From contig JAFLDO010000020.1 of assembly GCA_017302455.1 (NCBI GenBank), forward strand, positions 1-64,000: a stretch of DNA of 64,000 nt. The letters are read 5' to 3'. Numbering within the stretch: position 1 is the first letter of the stretch; each line of letters starts with the position of its first letter. Made by a program: the position numbers and the translations under genes. Source of the stretch: Accumulibacter sp. Lineage in GTDB: Bacteria > Pseudomonadota > Gammaproteobacteria > Burkholderiales > Rhodocyclaceae. This document shows, in pieces, positions 29,146 to 38,388 of the stretch. The notes below the pieces were generated by a model. It did not search any database and was not told the origin of the DNA. It worked only from the letters and a program-made list of their open reading frames with translations.

Positions 29146-29889
29146 ATGCTGATCATTCCCGCGATTGACCTGAAACAGGGACAGTGCGTCCGCCTCAAAC
29201 AGGGTCTCATGGACCAGGTAACCATCTTCTCCAGTTCGCCCGGAGAGCAGGCGAGCCACTGGCTGGCGCAGGGAGCGCGCCGCCTGCATGTGGTCGATCT
29301 CGACGGCGCCTTTGCCGGCAAGCCGAAGAACGAGCGGGCGATCAAGGAGATCGTGCAGGCCGTCGGCGACGACATTCCGGTGCAGCTCGGCGGCGGCATC
29401 CGCGACCTGGACACGATCGAACGCTGTCTCGACGACGGCGTCAGTTACGTGATCATCGGTACGGCGGCAGTCAAGAATCCCGGTTTCCTGCACGACGCCT
29501 GCGGCGCTTTTCCCGGCCACATCATCGTCGGCCTCGATGCCCGGGACGGCAAGGTGGCCGTCGACGGCTGGTCGAAGATGACCGGGCACGACGTTGTCGA
29601 CCTGGCCAGGAAGTACGAGGACTACGGGGTCGAAGCCATCGTGTATACCGACATCGGGCGCGACGGGATGCTCTCGGGGATCAACATCGAGGCCACGGTG
29701 AAGCTTGCCCAAGCGCTTCTGATTCCGGTGATTGCCAGCGGCGGCCTGTCGAGTCTCGATGACATCCGGCACCTTTGCGCCGTCGAACAGGAGGGCATCA
29801 GCGCGGCGATCGCCGGCCGTGCGATCTACGATGGCTCGCTCGACTTTGCGCTGGCGCAGGCCGAGGCCGACCGTGCAACGCAGCGATGA
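29146..29889 (+). CDS. hisA: ProFAR isomerase HisA
   Basis: A (beta/alpha)8 isomerase converting ProFAR to PRFAR. The 247-aa sequence starts [17 protein letters not shown] with the catalytic Asp in AIDL, and has [20 protein letters not shown] and the second catalytic Asp in [10 protein letters not shown]. The C-terminal phosphate loop [12 protein letters not shown] is present. Seventy bases separate it from hisH, the largest gap in the hisB-E run. Confidence 0.97.
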   Translation: MLIIPAIDLKQGQCVRLKQGLMDQVTIFSSSPGEQASHWLAQGARRLHVVDLDGAFAGKPKNERAIKEIVQAVGDDIPVQLGGGIRDLDTIERCLDDGVSYVIIGTAAVKNPGFLHDACGAFPGHIIVGLDARDGKVAVDGWSKMTGHDVVDLARKYEDYGVEAIVYTDIGRDGMLSGINIEATVKLAQALLIPVIASGGLSSLDDIRHLCAVEQEGISAAIAGRAIYDGSLDFALAQAEADRATQR

Positions 29890-29926
29890 GCGCTGCCGAC
29901 GGCCAGGCGCCAGGCGGTAACTGACC

Positions 29927-30688
29927 TTGGGCCTGGCGAAACGGATCATCCCCTGCCTTGACGTGACCGCCGGTCGCGTCGTCAAGGGCACCAACTTCAT
30001 TGACCTGCGCGATGCCGGCGATCCTGTGGAAATCGCCCGCCGTTACGACGAACAGGGTGCCGACGAAGTCACCTTCCTGGACATCACCGCATCCTCGGAT
30101 CAGCGGGATATCATCCTGCACATCGTCGAGGCCTGCGCGGCGCAGGTCTTCATCCCGCTGACGGTAGGCGGCGGTGTACGCTCGGTCGCCGACGTGCGCC
30201 GCCTGCTCAATGCCGGCGCCGACAAGGTGAGCATGAATACCGCCGCTGTCGAGAATCCGGACCTCGTCGCCGAAGCCTCGGCGAAGGTCGGCAACCAGTG
30301 CATTGTCGTCGCCATCGACGCGAAGCAGATAGCGCCGGGCGCGTGGCAGGTATTCACGCACGGCGGACGCCGGAATACCGGTATCGACGCGATCGCCTGG
30401 GCTCGCCGCGTTCAACAACTCGGCGCCGGCGAGATTCTGCTTACCAGCATGGACCGCGACGGCACCCGCAATGGCTTCGATCTGCCATTGACCCGCGCCG
30501 TAGCCGAGGCGGTCGATATTCCCGTGATTGCCAGCGGCGGCGTCGGCAATCTGCAGCACCTTGCAGAGGGCGTCTGTGAAGGGCATGCCGATGCCGTCCT
30601 GGCGGCGAGCATCTTCCACTTTTCCGAGTACACGGTTCGCCAGGCCAAGGAATACCTGCGAGAACGCGGCATCGAGGTCCGCCTGTGA
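29927..30688 (+). CDS. hisF: Imidazole glycerol phosphate synthase subunit HisF
   Basis: Cyclase subunit that, with HisH, forms IGP and AICAR from PRFAR. The 253-aa barrel has [17 protein letters not shown] (catalytic Asp), [17 protein letters not shown] and [18 protein letters not shown] (second catalytic Asp). The start is a TTG at 29927 with AGGCGG nine bases upstream; no ATG is available before the conserved [10 protein letters not shown]. The stop overlaps the GTG of hisI. Confidence 0.95.
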   Translation: MGLAKRIIPCLDVTAGRVVKGTNFIDLRDAGDPVEIARRYDEQGADEVTFLDITASSDQRDIILHIVEACAAQVFIPLTVGGGVRSVADVRRLLNAGADKVSMNTAAVENPDLVAEASAKVGNQCIVVAIDAKQIAPGAWQVFTHGGRRNTGIDAIAWARRVQQLGAGEILLTSMDRDGTRNGFDLPLTRAVAEAVDIPVIASGGVGNLQHLAEGVCEGHADAVLAASIFHFSEYTVRQAKEYLRERGIEVRL

Positions 30689-31089
30689 GCGATCTCGACC
30701 CGCGCCAGCCCTGGCTCGACGCCCTGAAGTGGGACGCGCAGGGTATGATTCCAGCCATTGCGCAAGACGCCGCCAGCGGTCGGGTGCTGATGTTTGCGTT
30801 CATGAACCGGCAATCACTGCAGGCGACGGTAGACGGCGGGATCGCAGTATACTGGTCCAGGTCCCGCCAGCGGCTTTGGCGCAAGGGCGAAGAGTCAGGC
30901 CGTCTGCAGCGGGTGCGAGCGATTCGTGCCGACTGTGACGGCGATGTGCTTCTCCTCTCGATCGACCAGGTGGGCGGCATAGCCTGCCACACCGGCCGCG
31001 AGAGTTGTTTCTTTTATCAACTGGCTGGGGACTCCTGGGTCGCGGCCGACCCGGTGCTCAAGGAACCCAAGGAAATCTACGGCAAATGA
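30685..31089 (+). CDS. hisI: Phosphoribosyl-AMP cyclohydrolase
   Basis: Zn/Mg enzyme opening the adenine ring in histidine synthesis. The 134-aa monofunctional form starts at GTG 30685, overlapping the hisF stop. Motifs include [46 protein letters not shown] and the C-terminal metal Cys in [12 protein letters not shown]. HisE is a separate gene, as usual in Betaproteobacteria; its ATG overlaps the hisI stop. Confidence 0.96.
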   Translation: MSDLDPRQPWLDALKWDAQGMIPAIAQDAASGRVLMFAFMNRQSLQATVDGGIAVYWSRSRQRLWRKGEESGRLQRVRAIRADCDGDVLLLSIDQVGGIACHTGRESCFFYQLAGDSWVAADPVLKEPKEIYGK

Positions 31090-31406
31090 ACATGGACATG
31101 CTGCACCGGATCTCGGAAACACTGCTCGCACGCCGCAAGGCGGACCCGGAGACTTCCTACACCGCACAGCTGCTGGCCAAGGGCCCGGACGCGATCCTGA
31201 AAAAGATCGGCGAGGAGACCGCCGAACTGATCATGGCCGGCAAGGAAGGCAACCGCCTGCATGTGGTCTGGGAATCGGCCGACGTCCTTTATCACACGAT
31301 GGTCCTGCTCGCCTTCTATGGCCTGTCGATCGAGGACGTTCTGCAGGAAATGCGGCGGCGCGAGGGGATCTCGGGCATCGACGAAAAGAAATCGCGGAAA
31401 CCCTGA
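31086..31406 (+). CDS. hisE: Phosphoribosyl-ATP pyrophosphatase
   Basis: Hydrolyses PR-ATP to PR-AMP, the second histidine step. The 106-aa alpha-helical MazG-like protein contains KKIGEETAELIMAGKEG and WESADVLYHTMVLLAF, which carry the metal-binding acidic residues. The ATG at 31086 overlaps the hisI TGA. It is followed 2 bp later by hinT. Confidence 0.95.
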   Translation: MNMDMLHRISETLLARRKADPETSYTAQLLAKGPDAILKKIGEETAELIMAGKEGNRLHVVWESADVLYHTMVLLAFYGLSIEDVLQEMRRREGISGIDEKKSRKP

Positions 31407-31408
31407 GC

Positions 31409-31759
31409 ATGGACGACTGTCTGTTCTGCAAGATTGCCCGCGGTGAGATCCCGGCGCGAAAGGTATACGAAGACAACGACGTCCTGGCGTTCCACGACAT
31501 CAATCCGGCGCGTCCGGTCCATCTGCTGGTAATTCCCAAGCGCCACATCACGTCGCTGGCAACGGTCAGCGAGTCCGACGCACCGGTTCTCGGCAAGATG
31601 CTCGTGATTGCTGACCGCCTGGCACGTGAGCAAGGCAGCCCGGACGGCTTCCGGGTGATCATCAACACCGGACGGATCGGCCATCAGGAAGTTCAGCACC
31701 TGCATGTACACATCGTCGGTGGCCCGGACCCGGTCGGGCCGATGCTCAAGCGGATCTGA
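31409..31759 (+). CDS. hinT: HIT-family nucleoside phosphoramidase (HinT)
   Basis: A 116-aa purine nucleoside phosphoramidase of the histidine-triad family. The N-terminus [19 protein letters not shown] is typical, and the catalytic triad motif HLHVHIVGG (H-x-H-x-H) is at the C-terminal end. It starts 2 bp after hisE, and the his-hinT-tat order is a recurring betaproteobacterial arrangement, so it is likely on the same transcript. Confidence 0.95.
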   Translation: MDDCLFCKIARGEIPARKVYEDNDVLAFHDINPARPVHLLVIPKRHITSLATVSESDAPVLGKMLVIADRLAREQGSPDGFRVIINTGRIGHQEVQHLHVHIVGGPDPVGPMLKRI

Positions 31760-31851
31760 ACGAACCGCCGACCACGGGCTGCGTGGGCGCTACCCGCCTT
31801 GCAGTCGCGCCACCTGCACACCGCCGAGTTTCACCTTTGAGGAGGCCTGAC

Positions 31852-32097
31852 ATGGGTTCTTTGAGTATCTGGCACTGGTTGATCGTACTGATCATCATCC
31901 TGCTGATTTTCGGCACCAAGAAGCTGCGCAATCTCGGCTCCGACCTCGGTGGCGCGGTGAAGGGCTTCAAGGATGGCATGCGGGACGCGACCGCCGAGGA
32001 CAAGCCGGCCGAGGGCGGCACGCCGCCGGCGCCGCCCGCGCAGGTCAACGCCGGACAAACGATCGAAGGCGAGGTCAGGGAGAAAACCAGGAGCTAG
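31852..32097 (+). CDS. tatA: Twin-arginine translocase subunit TatA
   Basis: Pore-forming subunit of the Tat protein export system. The 81-aa protein has a short N-terminal TM helix ([19 protein letters not shown]), the hinge [10 protein letters not shown], an amphipathic helix ([12 protein letters not shown]) and a Pro/Ala/Glu-rich tail. GGAGG at 31841-31845 places the start at 31852. First of tatABC, with 92 bp from hinT. Confidence 0.95.
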   Translation: MGSLSIWHWLIVLIIILLIFGTKKLRNLGSDLGGAVKGFKDGMRDATAEDKPAEGGTPPAPPAQVNAGQTIEGEVREKTRS

Positions 32098-32208
32098 GCG
32101 CGGCGCCCGTGAAGTGGCGACATCAGCCGCTGGTTTCCGATAGCGTTTTCCGACAGCAGCCAACTCCCGGCCTGCCCTTCCCCCCGTCACTTATTCAAGC
32201 GGCCGCCA

Positions 32209-32607
32209 ATGTTTGATATCGGGTTCTCCGAGATGATCGTCATAGCCATCGTGGCGTTGGTGGTGATCGGTCCGGAACGACTTCCCCGCGTGGCGCGCAC
32301 CGCCGGACTCCTGCTCGGTCGCCTGCAGCGCTACGTCAGCGACGTCAAGTCGGACATCAACCGCGAAATCCAGCTCGACGAGCTGAAGAAACTCCAATCG
32401 GAGATTCGTGATTCGGCGCGTAGCGTCGAGCAAAGCCTGACGAGCGGAGTCCAGGAAGTCCGCCAGACGGCGCAGTCTGTCACCGAGAGCCTGACCCCGA
32501 CCCCGGCTGCGGTGCCTGCGCAGCCGGCTTCGCCCGGCGACGCGCAAGCACCAGCGGCCGCCCCTCCGGTGGTGGTCCCAGCGGAACAGCCCAAGAGCAC
32601 GCCCTGA
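32209..32607 (+). CDS. tatB: Twin-arginine translocase subunit TatB
   Basis: Substrate-receptor partner of TatC. The 132-aa product starts MFDIGFSEMIVIAIVALVVI with the TatB-specific Glu in the helix and GPERLPRVAR at the hinge. A long amphipathic helix (about 25-90) precedes an Ala/Pro/Val-rich tail. Separated from tatA by 111 bp and from tatC by 8 bp. Confidence 0.94.
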   Translation: MFDIGFSEMIVIAIVALVVIGPERLPRVARTAGLLLGRLQRYVSDVKSDINREIQLDELKKLQSEIRDSARSVEQSLTSGVQEVRQTAQSVTESLTPTPAAVPAQPASPGDAQAPAAAPPVVVPAEQPKSTP

Positions 32608-32615
32608 GCGGGTCC

Positions 32616-33485
32616 ATGAACCAGCCGGAAGACTCATTCCTTTCCCACCTCGTCGAGTTGCGTGACCGGCTGATCCGGGCGCTCGTCGCGATCGGGGTGG
32701 TCTTCGTCTGCCTGTTCCCCTGGGCAAAGGAACTCTACGCACTGCTGGCGCAGCCTCTGCTGGCGACGCTGCCGCAAGGCGGGCAGATGATCGCCACGGA
32801 TGTCGTCGGCGTCTTTCTGGTGCCGATGAAGGTGGCGCTGATGGTGGCCTTCCTGATCGCTCTTCCCTATGTCCTTTACCAGGTGTGGGCTTTCGTCGCC
32901 CCCGGCCTCTACACGCATGAGAAGCGCCTGGCGTTGCCGATGGTCGCCGCGAGTGTTCTGCTCTTCTTCATCGGCATGTCCTTCGCCTATTTCCTGGTTT
33001 TTCCGACGGTCTTCGGCTTCATGGCCAACGTGGCCCCCGAGGGAGTCGCCTGGATGACCGATATCGAGAAATATCTCTCTTTCGTGATGACCACCTTCAT
33101 CGCCTTCGGCGTGACCTTCGAGGTACCGGTAGTGGTGGTCGTCCTCGTCCAGGTCGGCATCGTCAATCTCGCCAAGCTCAGGGAATGGCGACCCTACGTC
33201 ATTGTCGGGGCCTTCGTCGTGGCCGCCATCTTCACGCCCCCTGACGTGATTTCGCAACTGATGATGGCGATTCCGCTGTGTCTGCTCTTCGAGCTTGGGC
33301 TGTTCCTGGCGCGCTTCGTGCGTACGCGCGCTGCGGCACCCGCGGCCGCGCCAGGAGACTCGCTCGCGTCGGAGGACACCGCGACCACGGCGCCCGACTG
33401 GACGCCGATGTCTGCCGAGGAAATGGACAAGGCGATCGCGGATCTCGGCCACCAGAAGCCAAGCGATCAGAAACCGGACAGCTGA
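32616..33485 (+). CDS. tatC: Twin-arginine translocase subunit TatC
   Basis: Six-helix inner-membrane receptor for Tat signal peptides. The N-terminal SFLSHLVELRDRLIRALVAI carries the conserved cytoplasmic Glu/Arg, and FVAPGLYTHEKRLALP is the conserved first cytoplasmic loop. The C-terminus extends by about 50 polar residues beyond the last helix. The stop is followed by a hairpin and the convergent amidotransferase gene, ending the his-tat transcript. Confidence 0.96.
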   Translation: MNQPEDSFLSHLVELRDRLIRALVAIGVVFVCLFPWAKELYALLAQPLLATLPQGGQMIATDVVGVFLVPMKVALMVAFLIALPYVLYQVWAFVAPGLYTHEKRLALPMVAASVLLFFIGMSFAYFLVFPTVFGFMANVAPEGVAWMTDIEKYLSFVMTTFIAFGVTFEVPVVVVVLVQVGIVNLAKLREWRPYVIVGAFVVAAIFTPPDVISQLMMAIPLCLLFELGLFLARFVRTRAAAPAAAPGDSLASEDTATTAPDWTPMSAEEMDKAIADLGHQKPSDQKPDS

Positions 33486-33494
33486 TTGCAGATC

Positions 33495-33513
33495 CGGCCG
33501 CCAAGCGCGGCCG
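33495..33513. terminator. Hairpin between convergent tatC and amidotransferase genes
   Basis: CGGCCGC (33495-33501), a five-base loop, and GCGGCCG (33507-33513) form a perfect 7-bp GC stem in the short gap between two convergent stops. No T tract follows on either strand; it may act as a weak bidirectional terminator. Confidence 0.4.
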
Positions 33514-33543
33514 TGCCGCCACGACGCCACCCGGGTAAGGGCG

Positions 33544-34338
33544 CTACGCCGACCCGACGACGGTCGCCTCATGCCTGACCGGACGCCCCTCTTCGAACAG
33601 CCAAAGGCTGCCGCTGTCCATTGTCGTCCAGCACTCGTTGTCGGTCAGCGGTACGGTGGCGATCACGGCGACGCGATCCTCGACAGTCGTCACGGCGCTG
33701 AAGTCGATGCTCAGATCCTGATCACGCAGGTGAGCCACCGCAAACGGCGCCTGGCGAACGATGTAGGTGAGTTGGGTGGAGCAGTGGGCGAAGAGACAGT
33801 CGCCATTCGACAGGAGGTAGTTGCAGGCGCCGCGCGCGCCGAGATCGAGGGTCAGTCGATGCAGGGTCTCGAACAGCATGCGCTGACTGGGTGCCCGGCT
33901 GCCGAAGCTCTGCCGCAGGTTTTGCAGCAACCAGCAAAACGCGCGTTCGCTGTCGGTTTGACCGACGGGGGTGAAACTGCCGTCGAGTTCGGGCGAGAAG
34001 TCGGGCAAATTGCCGTTGTGGGCAAAGATCCAGTAGCGGCCCCACAGTTCGCGCATGAACGGATGCGTGTTCTCGAGCGCGACAGCGCCCTGGGTGGCCT
34101 TGCGAATATGGGCAACGACGTTCTTCGAATGGATCGGGTAGCTGCGCACCAACTCGGCGACCGGCGAAACACACGACGGCTGCGGGTCGAGGAAGACCCG
34201 CGTGCCGCGACCTTCGAAGAAGGCGATTCCCCAGCCGTCGGCATGCACGTCAGTCGCCCCTCCACGCGCCTGAAAACCAGCGAAGGAAAAGCAGATGTCG
34301 GTCGGCACATTGCAGTTCATGCCGAGCAGCTGGCACAT
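33544..34338 (-). CDS. Class II glutamine amidotransferase, YafJ-like
   Basis: An Ntn-hydrolase glutaminase domain protein of 264 aa. The catalytic Cys2 follows the initiator Met (MCQLLGMNCN), and the conserved blocks HADGWGIAFFEG, HIRKATQGAVALENTHPF and FAHNGNLPDF match the glutamine-binding pocket of YafJ/GatD-type proteins. No synthetase domain is fused, so the ammonia acceptor is unknown. It lies 17 bp downstream of the DegS-like gene on the same strand. Confidence 0.88.
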   Translation of the reverse strand: MCQLLGMNCNVPTDICFSFAGFQARGGATDVHADGWGIAFFEGRGTRVFLDPQPSCVSPVAELVRSYPIHSKNVVAHIRKATQGAVALENTHPFMRELWGRYWIFAHNGNLPDFSPELDGSFTPVGQTDSERAFCWLLQNLRQSFGSRAPSQRMLFETLHRLTLDLGARGACNYLLSNGDCLFAHCSTQLTYIVRQAPFAVAHLRDQDLSIDFSAVTTVEDRVAVIATVPLTDNECWTTMDSGSLWLFEEGRPVRHEATVVGSA

Positions 34339-34355
34339 ACGTGGTCTGCCCCTGC

Positions 34356-35537
34356 CTACTCGCGCTCGCGCTCGCGGCGCTGCGGCGCGCGCTTGCCGAT
34401 CCTGACCATGGTGTCGAGGACATTGTTCTGGCGGCGCAACTTGAACGTCACCGTGTCGCCAGGCTTCTGGCTGGCGATCAGGTCGAGCATGCCCTGCGGA
34501 TCCTTGACCGGCCGGCCGTCGACAGCCAGCAGAATGTCGCCCGGCTTGATTCCACCCGCGTCGGCCGGGCTACCGCGCAGGACACCGGCGATCAGTGCCC
34601 CATTGGTATCCGGCAGGCCGAAGGATTCGGCCAGGTCGACCGAGATCTCCTGTGCTTCGACACCGATCCAGCCGCGCGTCACGCTACCCGTTTGGATGAT
34701 CTGCTCCATGACGTTCCTGGCGATCGAGATCGGGATCGCAAAACCGATCCCCAGCGAGCCTCCCGAGCGCGAGTAAATCGCCGTGTTGATGCCGATCAGG
34801 TTACCCTGGCTGTCGACCAGTGCACCGCCCGAGTTCCCCGGGTTGATCGCCGCATCCGTCTGGATGAAGTTCTCGAAGGCATTGATTCCCAGATGCGAGC
34901 GACCGAGGGCGGAGATGATCCCCATCGTCACGGTCTGGCCGACACCGAAAGGATTGCCGATGGCCAGCGCGACGTCGCCGACAACGACGCTTTCCATCTT
35001 GCCCAGCGTAATCGCCGGCAGGATCAGTTCCTTGCCGTTCTGCTCGGTAATCTGCAGCACCGCGAGGTCCGACTCGGGGTCACTGCCCACTAGGCGGGCG
35101 TTCAGATTGCGACCGTCGCTGAGAGCGATCTCGATCTGATCAGCAGCTTCGACGACGTGAAAGTTCGTGAGAATATAGCCACTCGGGCTGACAATCACAC
35201 CCGAACCAAGCCCGGAGGTTCGCGGGTTGTCGCCTTCCGCCCCGTCACCGAAAAAGTGACGAAAGACCGGGTCGTCAAGCAGGGGATGACGGCGCGTCTT
35301 GATCTTCTGCGAGGTGAAGATGTGCACTACCGAAGGCAGCGCCTTTTTCGCTGCCTCGCGAAACGAAGTGGCCACGGCGGACGCCGGCGTCGGTATCGCC
35401 GACTCCTGCAGAGCCACGACGCTGGCGCCGACGAGCGGCCGCTTGCCCAGCCACTCCGGCTTGAGCGTGCTCACCACGAAGAGAACGGCGAGACCAACCG
35501 TTACCGTTTGTGCAAAAATCAGCCAGAGCCTGCGCAT
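34356..35537 (-). CDS. DegS/DegQ-type trypsin-like serine protease with one PDZ domain
   Basis: A 393-aa HtrA-family periplasmic protease. The N-terminal helix (LWLIFAQTVTVGLAVLFVV) acts as membrane anchor or uncleaved signal. The catalytic triad is H127 (ILTNFHVVEAAD), D157 (ESDLAVLQI) and S236 (NPGNSGGALV). One C-terminal PDZ domain (about 285-380, RGSPADAGGIKPGDILLAVDG) makes it DegS-like rather than DegP-like with two. The chosen ATG at 35537 gives the anchor; the longer frame only shadows the Nif3-like gene. Divergent from that gene by 21 bp. A role in sigma-E signalling is possible but not shown. Confidence 0.92.
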   Translation of the reverse strand: MRRLWLIFAQTVTVGLAVLFVVSTLKPEWLGKRPLVGASVVALQESAIPTPASAVATSFREAAKKALPSVVHIFTSQKIKTRRHPLLDDPVFRHFFGDGAEGDNPRTSGLGSGVIVSPSGYILTNFHVVEAADQIEIALSDGRNLNARLVGSDPESDLAVLQITEQNGKELILPAITLGKMESVVVGDVALAIGNPFGVGQTVTMGIISALGRSHLGINAFENFIQTDAAINPGNSGGALVDSQGNLIGINTAIYSRSGGSLGIGFAIPISIARNVMEQIIQTGSVTRGWIGVEAQEISVDLAESFGLPDTNGALIAGVLRGSPADAGGIKPGDILLAVDGRPVKDPQGMLDLIASQKPGDTVTFKLRRQNNVLDTMVRIGKRAPQRRERERE

Positions 35538-35558
35538 GGACAAAACCGGAGCCAGTGA

Positions 35559-36305
35559 ATGAAACGCGACGAATTGACACGCTACCTGGACAATCTGCTG
35601 GAGGCAGGGCGCTTCCGGGATTATTGCCCAAACGGCCTGCAAGTGGAAGGACGCTCTGAGGTCAGGCGCCTGGTCGCCGGCGTATCGGCCAGTCAGGCGC
35701 TGCTGGACGCGGCGGTCGAACGTGGCGCGGACGCCGTCCTCGTCCATCATGGCTGGTTCTGGCGCGGCGAGGATGGCCGCGTCACCGGCATTCGCAAGAC
35801 GCGTCTGCAAACGCTGCTCAGGCACGACATCAACCTCATTGCTTACCATCTGCCGCTCGATAGCCACCCCGAACTGGGTAACAACGCGCAGCTCGCCCGG
35901 CGCTTTGGCTGGCTCGCCGAGGCTCGCTTCGGCGAGCAGGACCTTGGCTGGCTGGGCCGGATTGCCAAGCCGATGACGCTGTCCGAGGTTGCGCAACGCG
36001 TCAGCCACGAACTCCAGCGCGTACCCCTGCGCATCGGCGACGGAGAACGCCTGGTGAGCCGTGTCGGCTGGTGCTCGGGCGCCGCCCAGGGCCTTTTCGA
36101 GCAGGCCATCGGGCTGGGCGTCGACCTCTACCTGAGCGGCGAGATCTCGGAGCAGACGGTGCATCTGGCGCGCGAGTCCGGCGTCGCCTACCTCGCCGCC
36201 GGTCACCACGCCAGCGAGCGCCACGGCGTCCAGTCGCTCGCCGAACACCTGGCCGGGCGTTTCGGCCTGGACTGTCAATTCGTCGACATCGACAACCCGA
36301 TCTGA
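35559..36305 (+). CDS. Nif3-like dinuclear metal-centre protein
   Basis: A 248-aa member of the Nif3/YbgI family of hexameric toroids with a di-metal site; the biochemical role is unsettled (annotated as GTP cyclohydrolase type 2 homologue). Metal-ligand motifs are [11 protein letters not shown] (HH), [16 protein letters not shown], and near the C-terminus [14 protein letters not shown]. The N-terminal [14 protein letters not shown] is the family signature. The FAH hydrolase gene follows 19 bp later on the same strand. Confidence 0.92.
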   Translation: MKRDELTRYLDNLLEAGRFRDYCPNGLQVEGRSEVRRLVAGVSASQALLDAAVERGADAVLVHHGWFWRGEDGRVTGIRKTRLQTLLRHDINLIAYHLPLDSHPELGNNAQLARRFGWLAEARFGEQDLGWLGRIAKPMTLSEVAQRVSHELQRVPLRIGDGERLVSRVGWCSGAAQGLFEQAIGLGVDLYLSGEISEQTVHLARESGVAYLAAGHHASERHGVQSLAEHLAGRFGLDCQFVDIDNPI

Positions 36306-36324
36306 ACCACCACAAGGAGCCACA

Positions 36325-37008
36325 ATGAGCTATGTCTTTCCACCACCCCCGCGCGTCAGCGTCCCGGTCTTCGGCACCGACGACCTGTTCCCGGTGCGCC
36401 GCGTCTACTGCGTTGGCCGTAATTACGCCGACCACGCCGCGGAGATGGGCGCCGACACGCGCGAACCGCCTTTCTTCTTCAGCAAGCCGGCCGATGCGCT
36501 GGTCCCCGGTGGCGGTGACGTGTGCTATCCGCCAGCCACCGGCAACCTCCAGCACGAGGTCGAGCTGGTGGTCGCGCTTGCCGGCGGCGGCGCCAATATC
36601 CTTCCGGCACAAGCCCTCGACTGGGTCTATGGCTACGCCGTCGGCCTCGATCTGACCCGACGCGATCTGCAACAGCGCGCCAAGGACAAGGGGCACCCCT
36701 GGGACATGGCCAAGGGCTTCGATCAGAGCGCGCCGATTGGGGACATTCACCCAGTCGCGGCGGTTGGCCATCCGACGCGCGGCGCGATCTGGCTCAAGGT
36801 CAACGGCGATTTGCGCCAGAGCGGCGATCTCGAACAGATGTCCTGGAAGGTCGCCGAAGTGATTGCCAATCTATCGACCTATGTTGCCCTCGCCGCCGGC
36901 GACCTGATATTCACCGGTACTCCGGCCGGTGTGTCGGCGGTGGTACGCGGCGAGGTACTGACAGCGGGGGTGGCGGGAGTCGGCGAACTGGCTGTCAGGC
37001 TGGTCTGA
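36325..37008 (+). CDS. Fumarylacetoacetate hydrolase family protein
   Basis: A 227-aa FAH-fold hydrolase. [13 protein letters not shown] begins the domain, [10 protein letters not shown] supplies the metal-binding Glu residues, and [20 protein letters not shown] with WDMAKGFD and [14 protein letters not shown] complete the active site. Relatives act on fumarylpyruvate, acylpyruvates or oxaloacetate (decarboxylation); the substrate here cannot be assigned. No aromatic-degradation genes are adjacent. Confidence 0.9.
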   Translation: MSYVFPPPPRVSVPVFGTDDLFPVRRVYCVGRNYADHAAEMGADTREPPFFFSKPADALVPGGGDVCYPPATGNLQHEVELVVALAGGGANILPAQALDWVYGYAVGLDLTRRDLQQRAKDKGHPWDMAKGFDQSAPIGDIHPVAAVGHPTRGAIWLKVNGDLRQSGDLEQMSWKVAEVIANLSTYVALAAGDLIFTGTPAGVSAVVRGEVLTAGVAGVGELAVRLV

Positions 37009-37039
37009 GAGCAGCCGGTCTGAGCCTCGGGTCGCCGTC

Positions 37040-37071
37040 CGGCGGCCCGGCAGACCGGCCTTCGGCCGCCG
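37040..37071. terminator. Hairpin downstream of the FAH-family gene
   Basis: CGGCGGCC (37040-37047) and GGCCGCCG (37064-37071) form a perfect 8-bp inverted repeat around a 16-base loop, 32 bp after the FAH stop. There is no T tract, so termination is only inferred. Confidence 0.3.
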
Positions 37072-37136
37072 CTACCCACAGTTTGTCCCCTGAGCGAGAA
37101 TTGCTGTGCCACCCACCCCGAGAAAGTGAGCTCTCC

Positions 37137-37664
37137 ATGAACCCTGCCCGCAACTCCTCCCGATCCCGCCACCAGGTTTATGGTTGCAGCGCCCGACTGG
37201 CGTCGGCCCTCACCCTGGCTTGCCTGCTGCCGACTGCTCTCGCCGAAGGCATCGAAGCTCCCACCAAGGGCCAGACGGTCTATGTGCCGATCTACTCCGC
37301 CATTCGCCACGGCAACGTCGGATCCTCGGGCACCCCTGACAGCACCCTGATGTCGGTGCTGGTCAGTGTCCGCAACACCGACCCCAGCAACCCGATCCGC
37401 ATCGTCGCCGCACCCTATTACAATACCGAAGGCGCACTGATTCGTAACTCGGTTCCGACGCCGAAGGTCGTACCCCCCTTCGGAACCTTCGAGTTGTTCG
37501 TCGAACTACGCGAGAACGCCGGTGGTTCCGGTGCCAACTATGCGATCAAGTGGGACGCTGCCGCGCCCGTCTCCCCGCCGACGATCGAGGCCCTCCATTC
37601 GCGATTCCAGGCCGGCTATTCGGTGGCCTTCATTTCGCGCGGCAGAGCGATTTCGGAGCCATGA
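37137..37664 (+). CDS. Secreted DUF3124-family protein
   Basis: A 175-aa exported protein of unknown function. An N-terminal signal sequence (ASALTLACLLPTALA) ends near residue 35. The mature part has GQTVYVPIYSAIRHGN, LVSVRNTDPSNPIRI and PFGTFELFVELREN, blocks I associate with DUF3124; the beta-rich pattern suggests a small Ig-like fold. Start chosen at ATG 37137, which gives the signal peptide. No functional context is evident from its neighbours. Confidence 0.75.
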   Translation: MNPARNSSRSRHQVYGCSARLASALTLACLLPTALAEGIEAPTKGQTVYVPIYSAIRHGNVGSSGTPDSTLMSVLVSVRNTDPSNPIRIVAAPYYNTEGALIRNSVPTPKVVPPFGTFELFVELRENAGGSGANYAIKWDAAAPVSPPTIEALHSRFQAGYSVAFISRGRAISEP

Positions 37665-37824
37665 GCCCCGCCGGCAGACACAGCTGGCGTGGCGGGGAAC
37701 CGAGCTCGGCGCTGGGCGGACCGGCGCACGGAGGCCACCGGCTGTACTGTCGCGCGCCGGCACTATCCGTGAGCAGGCCGCAAGACACGTCCGTGCTCCC
37801 CCCGCCTGCCACCGACACCCCGCG

Positions 37825-38388
37825 ATGCCCGATACCCACCGGCTGATCAAACTGACGACGACGCCCGAGGACCACCGCATCGCCCAACTGGCCGCGGCGG
37901 CGATCGGTCTGTCACTGATCGACGCGGCCATTCCGCTTCCCTTGCCCGGCGTCAAGCCGGGCCTGGCCAACATCGTGACCTTGATTGTCCTGGCGCGTTA
38001 CGGCTGGGTTGCAGCCGCATGGGTGAGCGGCCTGCGCGTCTTCGCCGGCAGCCTGCTACTAGGCTACTTTCTGTCGCCCGGCTTCTTCATGAGTCTCACC
38101 GGCGCGCTGTTCAGCCTGCTCGCCCTGGCCTTGGCGCGGCGACTGCCGGGCCGCTGGTTCGGGCCGGTCAGCTGGAGCATCCTGGCTGCCTTCGCCCACA
38201 TCGGCGGACAGTTGCTTCTGGCGCGGCTATGGCTGATTCCGCATGATGGCCTGTTCTTCCTGGTGCCTTTTTTCGCGGTGGCCGCGCTTGTTTTCGGTAT
38301 CATCAACGGCCTGCTTGCCGCGCGACTGCTGGCCGAATTGCCGCCCACCGCGACCGAGACCGAAAACGCTGAGGTCGAAAATGCCTGA
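37825..38388 (+). CDS. Gx transporter family membrane protein
   Basis: A 187-aa polytopic membrane protein with about five helices. PLPGVKPGLANIVTLIVLA with the GxKxGLAN pattern is the signature of the Gx transporter family (also annotated as heptaprenyl diphosphate synthase component I), related to S-components of ECF-type vitamin transporters. The substrate is unknown. In several relatives the gene accompanies an NusG-domain-II protein, which is not found here; the 160-bp gap upstream holds no gene I can identify. The end overlaps ubiX. Confidence 0.82.
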   Translation: MPDTHRLIKLTTTPEDHRIAQLAAAAIGLSLIDAAIPLPLPGVKPGLANIVTLIVLARYGWVAAAWVSGLRVFAGSLLLGYFLSPGFFMSLTGALFSLLALALARRLPGRWFGPVSWSILAAFAHIGGQLLLARLWLIPHDGLFFLVPFFAVAALVFGIINGLLAARLLAELPPTATETENAEVENA

